This document shows positions 34,673 to 45,310 of a DNA stretch of 64,000 bases, in pieces. The translations under genes and the position numbers were made by a program. Within the stretch, counting starts at the first letter, position 1. The number at the start of each line of letters is the position of its first letter. Under the pieces are notes generated by a model. It ran no database searches, had not been told where the DNA came from, and saw nothing but the letters and a program-made list of their open reading frames with translations. The DNA is from Atrichornis clamosus (Eukaryota > Chordata > Aves > Passeriformes > Menuridae). The stretch covers positions 62,001 to 126,000 of the forward strand of contig WBMZ01003507.1 in assembly GCA_013400975.1 (NCBI GenBank), written 5' to 3'.

Positions 34673-36329
34673 AAAGCAGTTCCAGCACGGAGAAAACAAA
34701 CCTGTTTTCCGTGCCTTGCCTGCACACCTGAGAGCTCCCACGCACGACAGACCAGGCCCTGTCCCTTTGCACAGGGGGAACCTCGGGCTCGTGGGGGCTG
34801 CTGGGGTGGCCTCTTCCCATAACTGGGCTCCCCCCAAACTGGCTCATCTCATGACCATCATTAGAGGTAAGGCAGCTTCTGTGTGAGAAATGGGATTAAT
34901 TCCTCTTTCTGAGCCTGCTCTCTACACTTAGTCACGAGAACTTAAACAATCAGATATATTCAGCTTTTAGTTCTCAGTTCACCCATGTTTCTAAATGCAT
35001 GGATAGTTTCTCTGAGGAAAGCTTAAGAAAGATCTAAAATAACTCAAATAGTCTTATTTATTGCAGAGTCCCCAAAGGATGTCAAACTGAATTCCTGCTT
35101 GGAGAGGAAATGAAAACAGACAGGAAGAGGTTTGGTAGAATCAGAGGGTTTTTAATTAGTTTGTGGTGGAGGCAGTGGAATTAAGTGCTGTAATATCCCT
35201 GTGTCTCTATGCACATTGCTCTCTCCAGGGTCAGCTCTGTGAATCTGCTGAGTGACAGAAGGAAAAGGAAGCCTTACTGCTCCTTCTCCCACGTTCTACT
35301 CTCAAATCAGCACAGCGCTGTTAAATCCTACTTTTACCTCTCCCTCCTTCTTTTGTAAAGCCCTGTTGGATTTACAAGATCTCTATCCCAACACAGAAGG
35401 GAAGAGAAATGACACCTGGGTCGTGTACATATCCCACTTCTGGACTCTTCCAGCAGTGCTGTGGCTGCCAGGCCAGGTTGTTTTGGTTTGTTCAGTGTTT
35501 AACTCAGTGATGACCAACTCTCCCTTTTGTGTAAGAGCAACCACTTGGATCACAGCAGCTTTTCTGTGTTCTGCCCCAAAGGCCAGCTGGATGTGGCTCC
35601 TGCAGCACTGGCTGCAGGGGTGGACACAGCTGCTGCAGATGTTCCTTTACCCCAAATGAAGCACAGCACAACCAGTTTTCAGCACGTGCTGTCCAGATAC
35701 TGTTCTTGCATAGAGAATGGGCTAAAGAACATAAAGTGATGACAAACTTTCCATCAGCATAATGTCAGGCATTTAGAAAGCTGACTTGACCTAGTTTTTG
35801 ATCAGTAGAATCAAGTAGTGACATGCAGGTTAATATGTGAAAAAAAAAATTCAATTAAAAAGCTGTGTAGCACACACACACTCCTTCATTATAATCTCAT
35901 ACTTGTATCATGCTGTGCATGCTGCTAATTCAAAAGGCTGATATGGTCACAGACAGCCCAGCTTCTAGGATTTACCATTCAAACACACTTGAAGTGGCAT
36001 GAAAAATGCAATAAAATAATTCTTTTGGACAAGTTTAGAGAGAGGTATTCCCAAAAGACAGAATTCTGGCTTCCAGCCACATAAAGCTTACTTTGTCAAT
36101 AACACAGTGAATGAAGGCATGAATGAATTTTATTTCATTGGACAAGTGACTTGGAATACAGATAAGGCAGGGTGAGCATATAAACCTTTAAATAAATGTT
36201 TTAGCACTATCTGGAAGGGAGGAATGCAATTGATTCCAATCTTTTCTGACAGAAAATCAGTTCCTCTAAAGCTCTTGGGGCAACAAACACTAACTAAAAG
36301 TGTCTGTTACTAATAAAATCTTTAAGAAC
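34673..36329. other. Gene-free unique sequence
   Basis: No gene is recognised. A GC-richer part at 34690-34850 next to the CR1 fragment has overlapping open frames on one strand only by chance. A short (CA) run lies at 35871-35881. The 135-codon frame at 35252-35659 has no known domain and its composition (Leu, Ser, Pro, Trp) gives no family hint. Confidence 0.5.
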
Positions 36330-36450
36330 AACAAAACAAGATGTTGCCCTTTGCAATTAATAAGCTACAATTAATGCAAATTATTACTCTGTGGTTTAAT
36401 TGAAAAATTAAACTGTGATATTAGGTCTCTGTTTTGCTATGATTTTAAGA
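36330..36450. promoter_or_regulatory. Candidate POU/homeodomain element
   Basis: This AT-rich non-repetitive block holds a perfect octamer ATGCAAAT at 36374-36381, CAATTAAT and AATTAATG homeodomain cores at about 36354 and 36369, and an 8-bp hairpin at 36394-36413. The octamer is the classical POU-factor site. Clustering with ATTA cores suggests a developmental enhancer, but chance in AT-rich DNA is a real alternative. Confidence 0.36.
36394..36413. repeat. Hairpin with GAAA loop
   Basis: GTTTAATT (36394-36401) is the exact reverse complement of AATTAAAC (36406-36413), with loop GAAA at 36402-36405. As RNA this would be an 8-bp stem closed by a GNRA-type tetraloop. As DNA it is two facing ATTAA cores. 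Transcription is not shown. Confidence 0.6.
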
Positions 36451-37393
36451 GCCATGTAACTTTGAAGAGGGATCTTTAAAGAGCTGAAGGAAAACCCAGC
36501 ACAGCAAGAGCTGACAAAGCCCCTGACAAAACACAGTGTCAACAGCAGCAGTTGGAATTCAAAACACTCTGTGCTGGGGTTTCTCTCTAATGAGCACTGC
36601 CATGGTACCTGGAACTGCTACAAACAGTTAATAGAAAACACTGATCTGTGATTATGTCCAACAACATTCTTTGTTCTGGTTTGTGGGGGTTACTTCACAC
36701 AAAGTTGTTTTGTGGAAAATCTTGACCTTTTCCTTCCTCTCTGCCTGGTTAACATGAGCCTTGTGTTATTCTCTGCAGTGATACTACAAGCTGGAGCAGT
36801 AAAAACTGCTGTTATAATTCTGGTTCTGCTTTGCATACACGTTATGCCTCAGAATGAAGTGGGGCATTTAGTGTTTTAGAATTTGGAATTTCTACAAGAG
36901 AAACCCACTGTAAGTGGCAATTTCTTTTGCACTATAAATCTAACTCAAACCAGTATATGGAATTGGAGTCATATTGGCAAAACCACAGGTTGTTATAATT
37001 TACAAATCAAACAACATTATTATCTTGGAAGCCTGAGGATGAATGGTATGGCTAGAAGAAGAGATTGTACTCAGTCACAACATGAATTTCAAATCAAATG
37101 GTACCTCATTACCATGGCCAATCCCATATGAGTTCAAAGGAGTAACTACACTTTTAGTATTAAATGCTCTTTTCCTAATGCCTTCCATAATGGAAGCAAA
37201 AATTGTCGAATAGAAAAATAAGTTTGTACAAAGTACATTCAGTGTCTGCATTAATGCTTTTAGCCTGAAATATGTAGTAAGAGTAGCACTGCTACAGTAG
37301 TAATCTGTTTATTAGTTGGTAGAAAACACTTTTTGCATTGAATTTGCTTTCAGGTTACTACTTATTGAAATAGACCCCTTCAGATTAAGTTAG
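36451..37393. other. Gene-free AT-rich sequence
   Basis: No gene, repeat family or dense motif cluster is recognised. The 82-codon open frame at 36883-37131 has no known domain. Confidence 0.5.
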
Positions 37394-37426
37394 CTAACAT
37401 GGTTAAAAAATCTAACATGGTTAAAA
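37394..37426 (+). repeat. 18-bp-period tandem duplication
   Basis: CTAACATGGTTAAAA occurs at 37394-37408 and again, identically, at 37412-37426, followed by an A/G-rich run to about 37440. The identity suggests a recent local duplication. Confidence 0.9.
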
Positions 37427-38108
37427 GAAAGAAAAAAAATCACACAACTCCACATACACGTGCTTGCAATGGTTATTACCTAATAAAGAGCACTCAGAGT
37501 TCATTTCCGTGCCTTCCCAGCCCATAAATCACAGAATTTCAGGATCCTAACTTCTGCCTTCCCATTTTAATTGTTCTTTTTATTTTATAAATAACTATTC
37601 AACCTTCAGACTTCAGTGTGACCAGGCTTTGGCACCATACAAATGAAAAACACAAGTGGTGAGTGGAGTATTTAGAAACAGAAAATTGTATCTCTATTTT
37701 CGTATTTCTACAGTGAGAGAGGCAATAGAATCTATTTCACTACCTTGTCACAGAACTAAACCTCCAGCACTCAGGGTGGCTTTTCTGAAGGGGCTGGCTT
37801 TCAATTCCACCAAAGAGGACATTCAGCAACTGCATGGGGGGAAAAAAAAAAAATCACGTGTAAAAAATGGCCAACATTTTCCTTGCAGCTGATGGACGAG
37901 TCTGTGTGGCAATCTAGGGTAAACTTCTGCACTGCTGATCCCCAAATAACTGCTCAAAATCACCAGGCCTCAAGACTTACCTCAGAAACCAATAAGGAAT
38001 AGATCCTAGAACTCTTAACACCAGCAAAGGGTGGGATGCAGGAACACAGCCCTTCTGCACTCTCCTCTGTGAACTGCTTATTTTGGGCAAAAGGCTCCAT
38101 AAGTACCT
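37427..38108. other. Gene-free sequence with A12 tract and E-box
   Basis: An A12 tract at 37842-37853 is followed by a CACGTG E-box at 37855-37860. Around 37530-37552 a CACAGAATTTCAGGATCC stretch vaguely recalls a CR1 tail, but is too short to call. No gene is seen. Confidence 0.5.
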
Positions 38109-38141
38109 GTGTATATACATATATATATATNAATATATATG
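38109..38141. repeat. TA/CA microsatellite with one ambiguous base
   Basis: An alternating purine-pyrimidine run (GTGTATATACATATATATATAT, then N at 38131, then AATATATATG) marks a TA microsatellite. The N is the only undetermined base in the window and marks uncertain consensus or a length-variable site. Confidence 0.92.
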
Positions 38142-38919
38142 TTTATTTTTTTCTTTTTTTTCAAATAAATTTCTGGGTTTGAATGATACTAAAAAGTGCA
38201 AGTTTATATTCTGCAGTGAGAAGACCTGATGGCAAAATCTGTGAGACAAACACTCATGTACTTAGGAAGCATTTTCAATCATGACTTTTAACAGTCCATC
38301 AACATGAACAGAATTTCCTGCCTTGTGACCAAGTGCTTCAAATGTAAAGTCCTGAAAATGTTTTTAGATAATTTCTTTCATGTTTTCTGTCTTTATGGAA
38401 CCCTTTCAAAAGTTCCTCTTGATTTCAAATAGAGAGAGGAAACTAATTTTCATCCAGCTCTGACTGCAGATCCCATCAGTGGACAGGGGGGTCTTTTGTT
38501 TTATACAAGAGCTGTTCAACAAACTGGTGATTCTACAGGCAGTGCTGACACCACACAGCTTTAACATCTCTTACCTTCTAGGAACTGCTTAAATAATGAG
38601 AATTTACTGATTGACATACCATGGAAAGTTTCAAGACAGTTATTAGACAAGTATTTCCATTTTAAGCTGAAGGGTACTTTTGTTAAAAATAATTTTTAAA
38701 TAAAGTCTTCCTTAGTGCTGAAGAATAGGCCAGTTGTGCTTCAGTAAAGAGCTGGCTATGAGAAATGACTGGATGAAGCAGTAATCTCAAAGATGACTTT
38801 GATAAACAACTACATAAAAGAGAAATCAATTACTGTAATGATAAACCCAGAAAAATGGTGAGACTTTCTCCATATGTCAGAACATACAACTCCTCTGAAG
38901 AGTTATTAAAACTCTTTAG
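38142..38919. other. Gene-free AT-rich sequence
   Basis: No gene or repeat family is recognised. A T-rich run near 38145-38161 follows the microsatellite. Confidence 0.5.
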
Positions 38920-38942
38920 AGTGCTTTTAAGCACTAAGTGCT
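38920..38942. repeat. Overlapping palindromes
   Basis: AGTGCTTTTAAGCACT (38920-38935) is a 7-bp stem with a 2-nt centre. It overlaps AGCACTAAGTGCT (38930-38942), a 5-bp stem with a 3-nt loop, so the middle AGCACT can pair left or right. Related AGTGCT(T) units give a locally self-complementary tract. Confidence 0.75.
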
Positions 38943-39056
38943 CTTTTAAAGAACTCCCTTCTTAGTAGAAAAACACAACCTGGAACTCCAGGTCAAGGCA
39001 CGTGTTTGGCAACAGAAATGATCTCCTGTGTGCTCTGAGGCGGTGGGTACTGCCAG
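38943..39056. other. Short spacer with an E-box
   Basis: A CACGTG E-box lies at 38999-39004. Nothing else is recognised. Confidence 0.45.
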
Positions 39057-39116
39057 CCTGGTGTGCTCCTGGTGTGCTCACAGCATGAGGCAGGGAACAC
39101 ACTCAGGTGACACGTG
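39057..39116 (+). repeat. 11-bp tandem duplication beside an E-box
   Basis: CTGGTGTGCTC occurs twice head to tail (39058-39068 and 39069-39079). A related CTGTGTGCTC lies at about 39026-39035. A CACGTG E-box lies at 39111-39116, with another at 38999-39004. The cluster could be a small E-box element or chance. Confidence 0.7.
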
Positions 39117-42100
39117 GTGCCACTGAACAGTGAGCAAATACCTGGTGTGGCAGCAAAGAACTCTGCTGGGTGGGAGAGCCGGGGCAGTGTTGGATATATC
39201 CATAGACTCTGGGTAGAGTTCGTAACAAACTCCCCTGAAAAACAGGTTTACGTTTTCCTCTAGGACCAGCTGGGGCTCACTCCAGAAGGCACTGTGGAAG
39301 TAAACTCATGTTCCTGCAGTATGGAAAACTGTCCTACAGCAAAGCAGGGAGATGAGGAAGACTTTGCCTTCTGCTCTTCCACTGGAGGCATCTCCCTTCA
39401 CTTGATGTACCATCTCTTTGGTTTCACATCCCTGAAGTGCTTCCTCTGATTCTCTGTGGTCTGCCTGTTCTGCTGAGCTCCTTTACCAGCAAGGAAGCTT
39501 GTGATAAGGATTTTTCCAAATATAGCTAGTTGAAAATATTCAATGAATGCAAATCAAGCATTTGTGCATACACAGAGGGAGGGATCTGATCAACTGAAGC
39601 TTTTTTCCAAATGTTAAGTCTCAAGACATTTCTGCTGACTTCATAAAATAATTAAAACCTGTGGTGAGGAAGTTTTGTTGTTTAGGGTATTTTTACTAGC
39701 TGTATCAAATAGTAAGGAAAAGCACTATTAAGATTTCAACATCTCAAATTGTGCATGCTTTCCTAACAGGTAACCCAAGCTGTTAAATTTCTTGTCAACA
39801 GGCAATGATTTACGTGGATGACCCTGGCTCCCTGCACCTGTAAGTCTTTAAACAGCTCCACTTTCAGCTGCAACAGCTTCCAGGAGTAAGTAATCAATCT
39901 TGAGCATGTTGTTTCACAAAACTGACTGGGTGATTTTAGAGCTGTGTTTTCCCCATTGTGAAAATACCAGGCTAGTGCCACATCAAGCTGGTTGTCGTTC
40001 CTGACTGCCTTCGTGCATGCACAACTGCAGTCTGCAAGGGAAGCACTTTGTGTCCCCTGGAGCTGGGGAATGGCACTAAATCAGCAGGCTCAGCGGTGCT
40101 AGAAGGAAGGAGTCTCACAATCTGTTCCCAGGCGGATCCGTGGGGGTGATTCTGGTGTGTGATCCACGCTGACATCCCTCACGTGTGTAAAACACCAGGC
40201 TGAGCCAGCACACAGCGAGCCCTGCCCCTGCTGCTCATCCTCCCTGCTCAGCAGAGCAGGCCAGGCTGAGCTTCCCCTCTGGAAGAGGCCAGTGGCACTC
40301 TGAATTCACCTTCCATTGACTCCAACACAGGGAGCAAAGTCAACTCCACGAGCGGTTCCACCATGCACAGAACTACCCTGCTCGTCTCTCTGACACAGCC
40401 TTGGGCAGACGGGGTGTTACACACACTGCTCTGTTCTCAGCACTGTGTGAAGCCGCTGTACCTTGGAGGCACAGCTCTTACCTTCCTTCTACACCCACGG
40501 AGCAGCTGGGGCTGGCACATACACTCAGTCTGACCTTGCTGGCCTCTCCTTGTGCGCTGCCTCTCGCCAGGGATAAGGACAAGGCTCTTCCACTCTTGTG
40601 CTCCAAGGCAGATGCACCCATTTCCTAGTATTCTCCACATTCCAGAAAGAAAAAGGCACATTAATACAAAATAAAAATCGAAAGGGAAGGGAAAGAAAGT
40701 TTGCTGAGTGATCTTAAGCAAGCTAGGGGCTGTACTGTCCACTCTCTTCTCTGCAACACTGCCTACAGTGGGTTCTTCCTCTGATGGGGTTCATCTTGAA
40801 GGATGCATCAGGGTATTTCACCCCAGAGAAGTACTGTGCAGATGGATATGAGTCAGGATTTTCAGCATTTGAAATTAGCAAGGGAAGGTGATTTCTCTTC
40901 CTGACTCTGATACTCACCCGCTGTCTGACTGCTCAGCTCATTTTAACGTGGTCTTAAACGATGAATCCAGAAGTTTCTGCCCATTCTCTCCCACAGCAGC
41001 ATCAGCTCTTGGTAAGGAGCAGTTATTGCAATCACATTCACAATGGAAAATGTTGTTAACAGTATGAAAAACAAGGTATGAAACACGTAGCACTGCATTA
41101 TGGGTCAAATACAGCTTTAATTGAAATATTTTGTTGTAATTTGCCTTGCTTGGCTTTTCGTTCACATGTAATAAGAAATTGAAACAATTCACCAGAATCA
41201 AAGAGATGAATACAGCATAACTCTAAATCCTGATTAGATTTTCTTTTGTGGAGGGTATGTGTGAGGAAGGGAACACATAAATCACACACTAACTGGTTAA
41301 CACATCTGAGGCACTCGATACTAAATCAGTGAGGCCTCATTTACCTCTAGTCTTAATTCCAGCACCCCCCAAAGGACCAAATAAATGTAAAACCTGGCTT
41401 TGCTGGAGTAACTTACTCTAGTTTTTGCAAAGTCTTACAACAGAGTGTGTTATTCCAATACTGAAAGAGAAAAGTAATTATATACCTTAAGAATGAAAAC
41501 TTGCTGTGCTTTGGAAGCATTTCATTTTGACTTGTATTTATTGTCTCATGAGTAACTCTTACAACTGGAGAGAGAGTTTAAACTGATATTAAATATTACT
41601 TTATGTTTAGCAAAGGCAGTGTGTCAAAACCATTTTTAAATAAAATAATATTTACAAAAGCCTATCATCAGAGAGGACCGGGGTTGGGACATCCCAAGTG
41701 AAATCAAAGCATTAATAAAAGGCATTGCTGACTAAGAGAAATTCCTCAAAAGAAAGTCGGCTACAGATAAGAAATCTGTCCCAGTTTCCACACCATGGGG
41801 TTTTTGTAATTTTCCTCATCAGCTGAACTGAATTTTTGAACAGGTTTCCTATTGAATCCCTCATCACATCGATGATGTTAACTAACAAATACAAGGAGAT
41901 CTTGCTTCCAAAGCCATGTTCACTGGCTGACAGTAGGACATTTTATTTTATAATAGTAACAGTTTCACAGTAAACATTGGGACATTAGCAGACAGCTACT
42001 TTAATTTACAGGGGAAACTTGGAAGGATGCACAGCATTTGACAGGGCTTTGGGACATCAGTCTGCAGCTGCAACACTGCTCTGACCAAGGACAGGATACT

Positions 42101-42751
42101 GTGTGATTGAAATTAAAGCCTCAAAACACAGAACCCACGTGTGTTACCACAGGAACAAAATGCTAGCAAGTTGAGGCTGTTTTGTAAGAAGTCGTCATTT
42201 TTGTTTACTGTATCTGCTAAATTATTTAGGAAACCTCTGCATGGTTTATTTCTTTCAACAAGATATTTCCATGCACAGGTAGTGTTAAATATGAGTGTGT
42301 GGATTTGGGGATTTTGTTTGCTTGGTTTTTTAGGAGAAAACCTTTCAATATTTTTGAATAGGTAACTTTGCAGAAACCAATACTGAGCAGCAGAAATAGT
42401 CTGAGCAGACAGCATTGCTTGTTTTTCAAAAGGGGTTTTTTCATAACCTGAATGCAGTTACTGTAGCTACTCACCTTTTAAAATCAGATCTGGTAGCTCT
42501 CAAGACTTCAGAGCCCTTTGTGACAGACAGCAGAGAGCATACAAAATCTCCCTAAATGCATTTCTGCTTATTTTTTTTATAGGTAGAATTAATGTTTGGA
42601 TATCAGACACAGACATCAGTCCCAGAGCCACACTGCTTACTAGGCCTGTCCTGTGCCTGAACTCAGGTGAATACAGTTTTTCTTCTTCCCTGATTACAAC
42701 ATCGAAAGCTACCCAATTACTTTAAAATACCACATATTCCTTGCTACCTCC
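39117..42751. other. Gene-free unique sequence
   Basis: No exon is recognised. A perfect hairpin occurs at 40243-40260 (CCTGCTC, loop AGCA, GAGCAGG). At about 40885-40950 a CTGACTCTGATACTCACCCG segment weakly recalls a MIR core. The stretch 40200-40620 is GC-richer with short overlapping frames. The rest is AT-rich and featureless. Confidence 0.5.
40243..40260. repeat. Perfect 7-bp hairpin, 4-nt loop
   Basis: CCTGCTC at 40243-40249 pairs exactly with GAGCAGG at 40254-40260 across the loop AGCA. It is short enough to arise by chance, and no terminator or RNA-gene context is seen. Confidence 0.6.
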
Positions 42752-42980
42752 AGTTAAAGATATTAATATGAGAAAAAACCTTTTCCCCAGAGGGTGCTGG
42801 GCACTGACCAGGCTCCCCAGGGAAAGGTCACGGCCCCAAGGCTGCCAGAGCTCCAGGAGTGTTTGGACAATGCTGTTAGGCACAGGGTGGGATTGTTGGG
42901 GTGTCTGTGCAGGGCCAGGGGTTGGACTTTGATGTGTGGGTCCCTTCCAACTCAGGGTATTCTATGGTTCTGTGATTCCA
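42752..42980 (+). mobile_element. CR1 LINE 3'-end fragment, sense
   Basis: The segment follows the avian CR1 3' end in order. It starts with a frame remnant (AGATATTAATATGAGAAAAA), then CCAGAGGGTGCTGGGCACTG, CCCCAAGGCTGCCAGAGCTC, GGGTGGGATTGTTGGGGTGT, CTGTGCAGGGCCAGGGGTTG and the end CTTCCAACTCAGGGTATTCT with tail ATGGTTCTGTGATTCC. A small deletion lies in TTGGACTTTGATGTGTGGG. The frames crossing it (63-69 codons) are decayed remnants of the reverse-transcriptase C-terminus, not genes. The element is heavily 5'-truncated. Confidence 0.93.
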
Positions 42981-45079
42981 CTTCTTCCTCATCAAGGAGC
43001 TGAGTGCTTTACCCCACAGCCAACAATTAACACTGGCTGTAACTCACCACCAGTTTACCTAGACTGAAATGAAGCTTTCATTAAACTGCAAGATGAGGGC
43101 AACTAGCCAGTGTCTGAGTGGTTCCTTTTTTAACTGAGCAGATCTATTTCCAGATTTCTTCAAAGTCTGATCCTTCATGTCCCCTGCAGAGCACTTAACA
43201 GTCATCCCTCCTAAAGAGACTGTCCTCCTTCACAGCTCCTGTGCTAAGTGACCTGTCTGTCCCCACTGCCTGCTACTGACCCCGTGATCAGAATTTAAAA
43301 CTGAATACTACTTATTGGAGCAAAGCACAGCCCTTGTTCCTGCACTTTTGGGCACCACCATCACACACGTATTCCCTGAGTCAGTTCTGAGAGCTAATTC
43401 AGCTAAGACTGAGTATACCAAAGGCTGTTTTAGCTTCAGCCATGCAGAGGAGCACCAGAGCCGCAGGAGCAGGCTGGAAGGGAAGGGCAGGGCAGGACAA
43501 CAGCAGCATGGATTTTCATCAGCTTAACTCCTAACAGGATTAAATCCCAGCGTCAAAAGGCACAAACTGGTAGGACTTAAAAGAGGATGCCACTGTGTGC
43601 AATTCTGGGAATGACTTTACCATGCCCCCTTTTATTTTCTGTGTAAAGGGGCCTCTCAGATCTCTGTCACTTCTTTGCAAGGACTTGGGAATTAGCACCT
43701 TATTGAGAAGCCTGTCGGTGCCAACCAGGTAAATCAGTGAGCTCTACCTAATTCAAGTGCAGGGCACCACTCCCACACCTTGCTGTTCATGTGCAGCCAA
43801 ATCAAAGTCTGTGATGGTGGGCTAGAGCCTGACCCTTCCCTCTCCATCCTTTAGTCAAGGAAGTGCCATCTTTGTATCTAATTACCTGGGCTGTCCACAC
43901 CCTCCAGCTCTGCCCAGATAACCTCACTGACAGACACCTCAGGAAACATCTCCCCAGTTCCCAATTTCTTTGATGTAGTACCTGAGTGACAGGAGATCTC
44001 TGAGCTGTTTGGATCAATCAAGACAGGAATATTTTTTGGTTGTGGCTGGATTTGAAACTTTCTAGAGAACTTTGTTCAGAGAAGTCAAGTGAAGAAATGT
44101 AGCTGAAATGTAAACACACCCATGTGAGGGAGCAGCTGGGAGAGGCTGGAGATCACGGTTCAGAACTAACTTTGTGTATAAGTCCTAGTTTAAACTCGGT
44201 TCTGATTTGGATCTGACCAGAGCACTTCAGCTGATACACCTGTGTTGGAGCAGCAAGTATCAGAAGACGTGGGATTCAACACAAGTTCACATAACTTCAG
44301 CTCAGACTCATGTCTTGCTGATACATCACTAACAAGATGCACAGAGTATGGTGGATGCCATGAGAATTAAATGTGGGCAGCTATAACCAAAGATAATGAA
44401 GTTCCGTGCACTGACCACAGCCATTCAAGAGAAAATGCTCAAACCATGAAGCAATGTACAGTCAGACACACGCAGTTTAAAAGCTCATTTTCACTGACAA
44501 ATTACTTCATATCTCCCATTTTCATTAGGTACTCCTTTAAGTATAAAACCTGGACAAATGAGTACAGGATAAAATGGGTTCTCCTTAAAGAGAGCACCTT
44601 TGAGGGCTGAATTTACAGTTGGCTTTTCTCAGGTTGCCACTAAAACTTTTTTATCCTCCTAAACCTTGTCTTACCCTCTTCTGTGAACAGAGCTAATGGA
44701 AAGAAAGGCACCACCCCTCCCCTGGCTGATCTGTCACTCCATGCAGCTCCTGAAAATGCAAGAAGGCACCGGTTGCACAGCATCCCTCTCCCCTCACAGG
44801 TACACTCAGCCCTCTCGTTTGTGAAGTTAATTTAGTGAGGTTAAATGACACGGTATATCTGACTACATTTTCTCACCTCCAGCTGGAGCCCTGTCAGGGT
44901 TCCTGGGTAAAGCAAGGATCACTCTCCCTGCCTTGTTTTCACACACATTACAAAAGGGATTGCATTACCCTCCCCCCCAACCCCAATTACCAGGCTGTGA
45001 AAAGAACTCCAATTAAGTGGTTAGCCATAATAGCATGGCAGCTCTTCAGGAAACTGCCTATCTAAATAGAGATGTAGGG
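42981..45079. other. Gene-free unique sequence
   Basis: No exon or repeat family is recognised. Open frames are 79 codons or fewer. A run of seven or more C residues lies near 44970-44985. Nothing else stands out. Confidence 0.5.
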
Positions 45080-45310
45080 AAGGCAGTTTTCTCTCTAATA
45101 GTGATGCATTTTCAATTTATGCAATACAAAGTGCATTGGTCTGCAGTGTCCCTGGCTACTGATGATTAATAGCCCATCCACTGCAAGGGGCTACAAAGAA
45201 AAGTGCCAAGGGAAGCAGATGCAGCGGGTTTTATATTATCATGACTGCAACAAACTCATTCAGTGGTGTCAGCTCTGACTGCAGGATTCTGATTATGAAA
45301 TATGATGCGT
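45080..45310. promoter_or_regulatory. Candidate conserved non-coding element
   Basis: This non-repetitive block contains TGATGATTAATAG near 45160-45172, GCAATACAAAGTGCATTGG near 45121-45139, a TTTATATTATCATGAC run near 45230-45245 and TCTGATTATGAAATATGATG near 45287-45306. Homeodomain and POU-like cores are frequent and no repeat signature is present. Enhancer status is inferred only. Confidence 0.3.

Noticed and set aside
37530..37552. CACAGAATTTCAGGATCC resembling a CR1 tail
   Set aside because: Too short and without the GGAAGGGACC block that should follow.
40885..40950. Possible second MIR core (CTGACTCTG..CTGTCTGACTG)
   Set aside because: Only one block is similar and the conserved central core is not clear.
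42885..42940. G-run series that could form a quadruplex
   Set aside because: One loop is about ten bases, and the runs are ordinary CR1 3'-end sequence.
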